A stretch of 64,000 nt of DNA, taken from NCBI GenBank assembly GCA_002633025.1, contig NMRB01001101.1:112413-176412 (forward strand). Reading direction: 5' to 3'. The stretch comes from Notospermus geniculatus. Taxonomy: Eukaryota > Nemertea > Pilidiophora > Heteronemertea > Lineidae. A program made the translations under genes and the position numbers. Below the pieces are notes generated by a model. The model searched no databases. It was not told where the DNA came from and worked only from the letters and a program-made list of their open reading frames with translations. Positions 63,030 to 64,000 of the stretch are shown in pieces; position 1 is the stretch's first letter; each line of letters starts with the position of its first letter.

Positions 63030-64000
63030 TCAGCATCCTTCCGGCGCCAAGCGTAAATAACGTTTCATACATTCCGAGTGACGCTTCAGCATAGCTTCGA
63101 TGTCTTTCCGGAACTTTCTACAACTCAGGCAATATACATAAAAGTTTATTGATGGGTTAAGGAAAAATATAGTAACAGTTACATGATAACAGATTTTTCT
63201 CACAATTCTAAGTTTTCCTGTCACGCTCCAGTTTGATAGAAGATACTTCCAGACTAATTGTTCAAGAGTCCAAGGTATGTTCGTAAGGAAGAAAACGAGT
63301 GTAACACAGAATAAGAGTCTGAAAATGTGACCGTCTTTCTTTGTAGACTTTGTTGATTGCAATATTTTTTCATTTCGTCTCCTGCGCACCATCAGGCTGA
63401 TTGCGATGGCTGTGTTGAAGACGAGGATTGTACAAAATGGCAATGTGTGAGCCATATGGATCTGTATAGTGCTTAACAGGTTTTTAATCCGAGCTGGTAG
63501 TATCGACGAACAAATTTGATTCGCGACCAAAGCGTGTGGGTTCGCAGTTTGGATACTTGTGGGACCATATATAGCGACGACAGAGACGATTATGATAATT
63601 ATTGTGATCTTTGACCGCTTTAAGGTACAGAGAGACGCCGCTTCCAGTGGGAATCGAACTGCCAGAAAGCGGTCTAATGTCATTGCAGCTGTTGTCAAAT
63701 TGGAAAGGTTGAATGATGCTGACAAAATCCCTGTCACCGGGCAGTAATTAAAGCCAAATAAAAGTTCAGGGTGCAGATTAATCGTAGTTCTTGTCGCAAT
63801 ATAGCTCAAGCACGACGTATCTAATATCGCGAGAGTTCGCATGTAGAAACACGTCGTCTGTTTGGCATATTGCGGTTGTTTGAGGACACGAAACGCCAGA
63901 GTGTTCCCTATCACACCAGAAACGATGATCACGGGCGGTAAAATTATGTCCGTGATCAAGAAGACGAGATGAGGTAACTTTACATCGTACTGTAATAAAT
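63030..64000 (-). CDS. Class A (rhodopsin-like) GPCR, 5' end outside the window
   Basis: The frame is open from the stop at 63030 to the window edge with no in-frame ATG at the N-terminal end, so the start lies beyond 64000 or behind an intron. About 320 residues are visible. Counting from the TTG at 63959: TM1 with SGVIGNTLAF (14-23), TM3 ending DRF (96-98, a DRY variant), a Cys at 73 and another at 150 able to form the usual disulfide, a basic loop 3 (VRRRRNEK), TM6 with NIPW, and TM7 with NPSINFYVYCLSCRKFRKD (a good NPxxxxxY form). It resembles invertebrate orphan peptide receptors. It is not a close copy of the GPCR at 37807. Confidence 0.9.
   Translation of the reverse strand, partial: LLQYDVKLPHLVFLITDIILPPVIIVSGVIGNTLAFRVLKQPQYAKQTTCFYMRTLAILDTSCLSYIATRTTINLHPELLFGFNYCPVTGILSASFNLSNLTTAAMTLDRFLAVRFPLEAASLCTLKRSKITIIIIIVSVVAIYGPTSIQTANPHALVANQICSSILPARIKNLLSTIQIHMAHTLPFCTILVFNTAIAISLMVRRRRNEKILQSTKSTKKDGHIFRLLFCVTLVFFLTNIPWTLEQLVWKYLLSNWSVTGKLRIVRKICYHVTVTIFFLNPSINFYVYCLSCRKFRKDIEAMLKRHSECMKRYLRLAPEGC

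Noticed and set aside
63559-63747. Plus-strand ORF antisense to the second GPCR
   Set aside because: It mirrors the coding strand of a convincing receptor and has no family match.

Overview
This is a eukaryotic (animal) genomic window. Genes are split by GT-AG introns, there is an assembly gap of 108 N at 29340-29447, and dispersed repeats take up most of the sequence. The abundance of short TAGGCCTA-type palindromes, repeats ending in TTAGCTCACC/GGTGAGCTAA, and intronless rhodopsin-type GPCRs suggests a marine invertebrate, perhaps an echinoderm, hemichordate, cephalochordate or mollusc. The sequence does not settle which.

Three protein-coding loci are well supported. (1) A complete anoctamin/TMEM16 gene on the + strand, rebuilt here from 19 exons between 43786 and 61747. 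All splice phases agree and the predicted protein has 872 residues; the acidic residues of the calcium site are present. (2) An intronless class A GPCR of 357 residues on the - strand at 37807-38880. (3) A second class A GPCR on the - strand from 63030 to the window edge, 5' incomplete. The anoctamin thus lies between two divergent, apparently unrelated peptide-receptor-like GPCRs. Nothing ties the three into one pathway.

The first 37 kb hold no gene I can support. They are a mosaic of mobile-element remains: foldback/MITE elements (several with exact 9-bp target duplications), a roughly 6.1-kb imperfect inverted repeat (19187-25293), pieces of LINE reverse transcriptase (12175-12506 and 13480-13898), retroelement 3' tails (3173-3460, about 13035-13445), tRNA-related SINE heads, and a decayed ORF ending in a PHD-like cysteine pattern spread over three reading frames (6626-7303). 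The region 39386-43437 is likewise built of repeats, including a 1.6-kb terminally palindromic element, a perfect 28-bp-arm hairpin and an element inserted in a tRNA-like sequence.

The anoctamin introns carry the same families: minisatellites, a TTAA-flanked insertion, and a pogo-like element ending only about 16 bp before the last exon. The main novelty candidates are the 9-bp-duplication foldback family with nested CCTGGGTA hairpins, a foldback element holding an evenly spaced CACCGCGGTG array, a foldback loaded with AGGTCA half-sites and CRE motifs, and the large asymmetric inverted repeat. I saw no CRISPR array, rRNA gene or intact tRNA gene.
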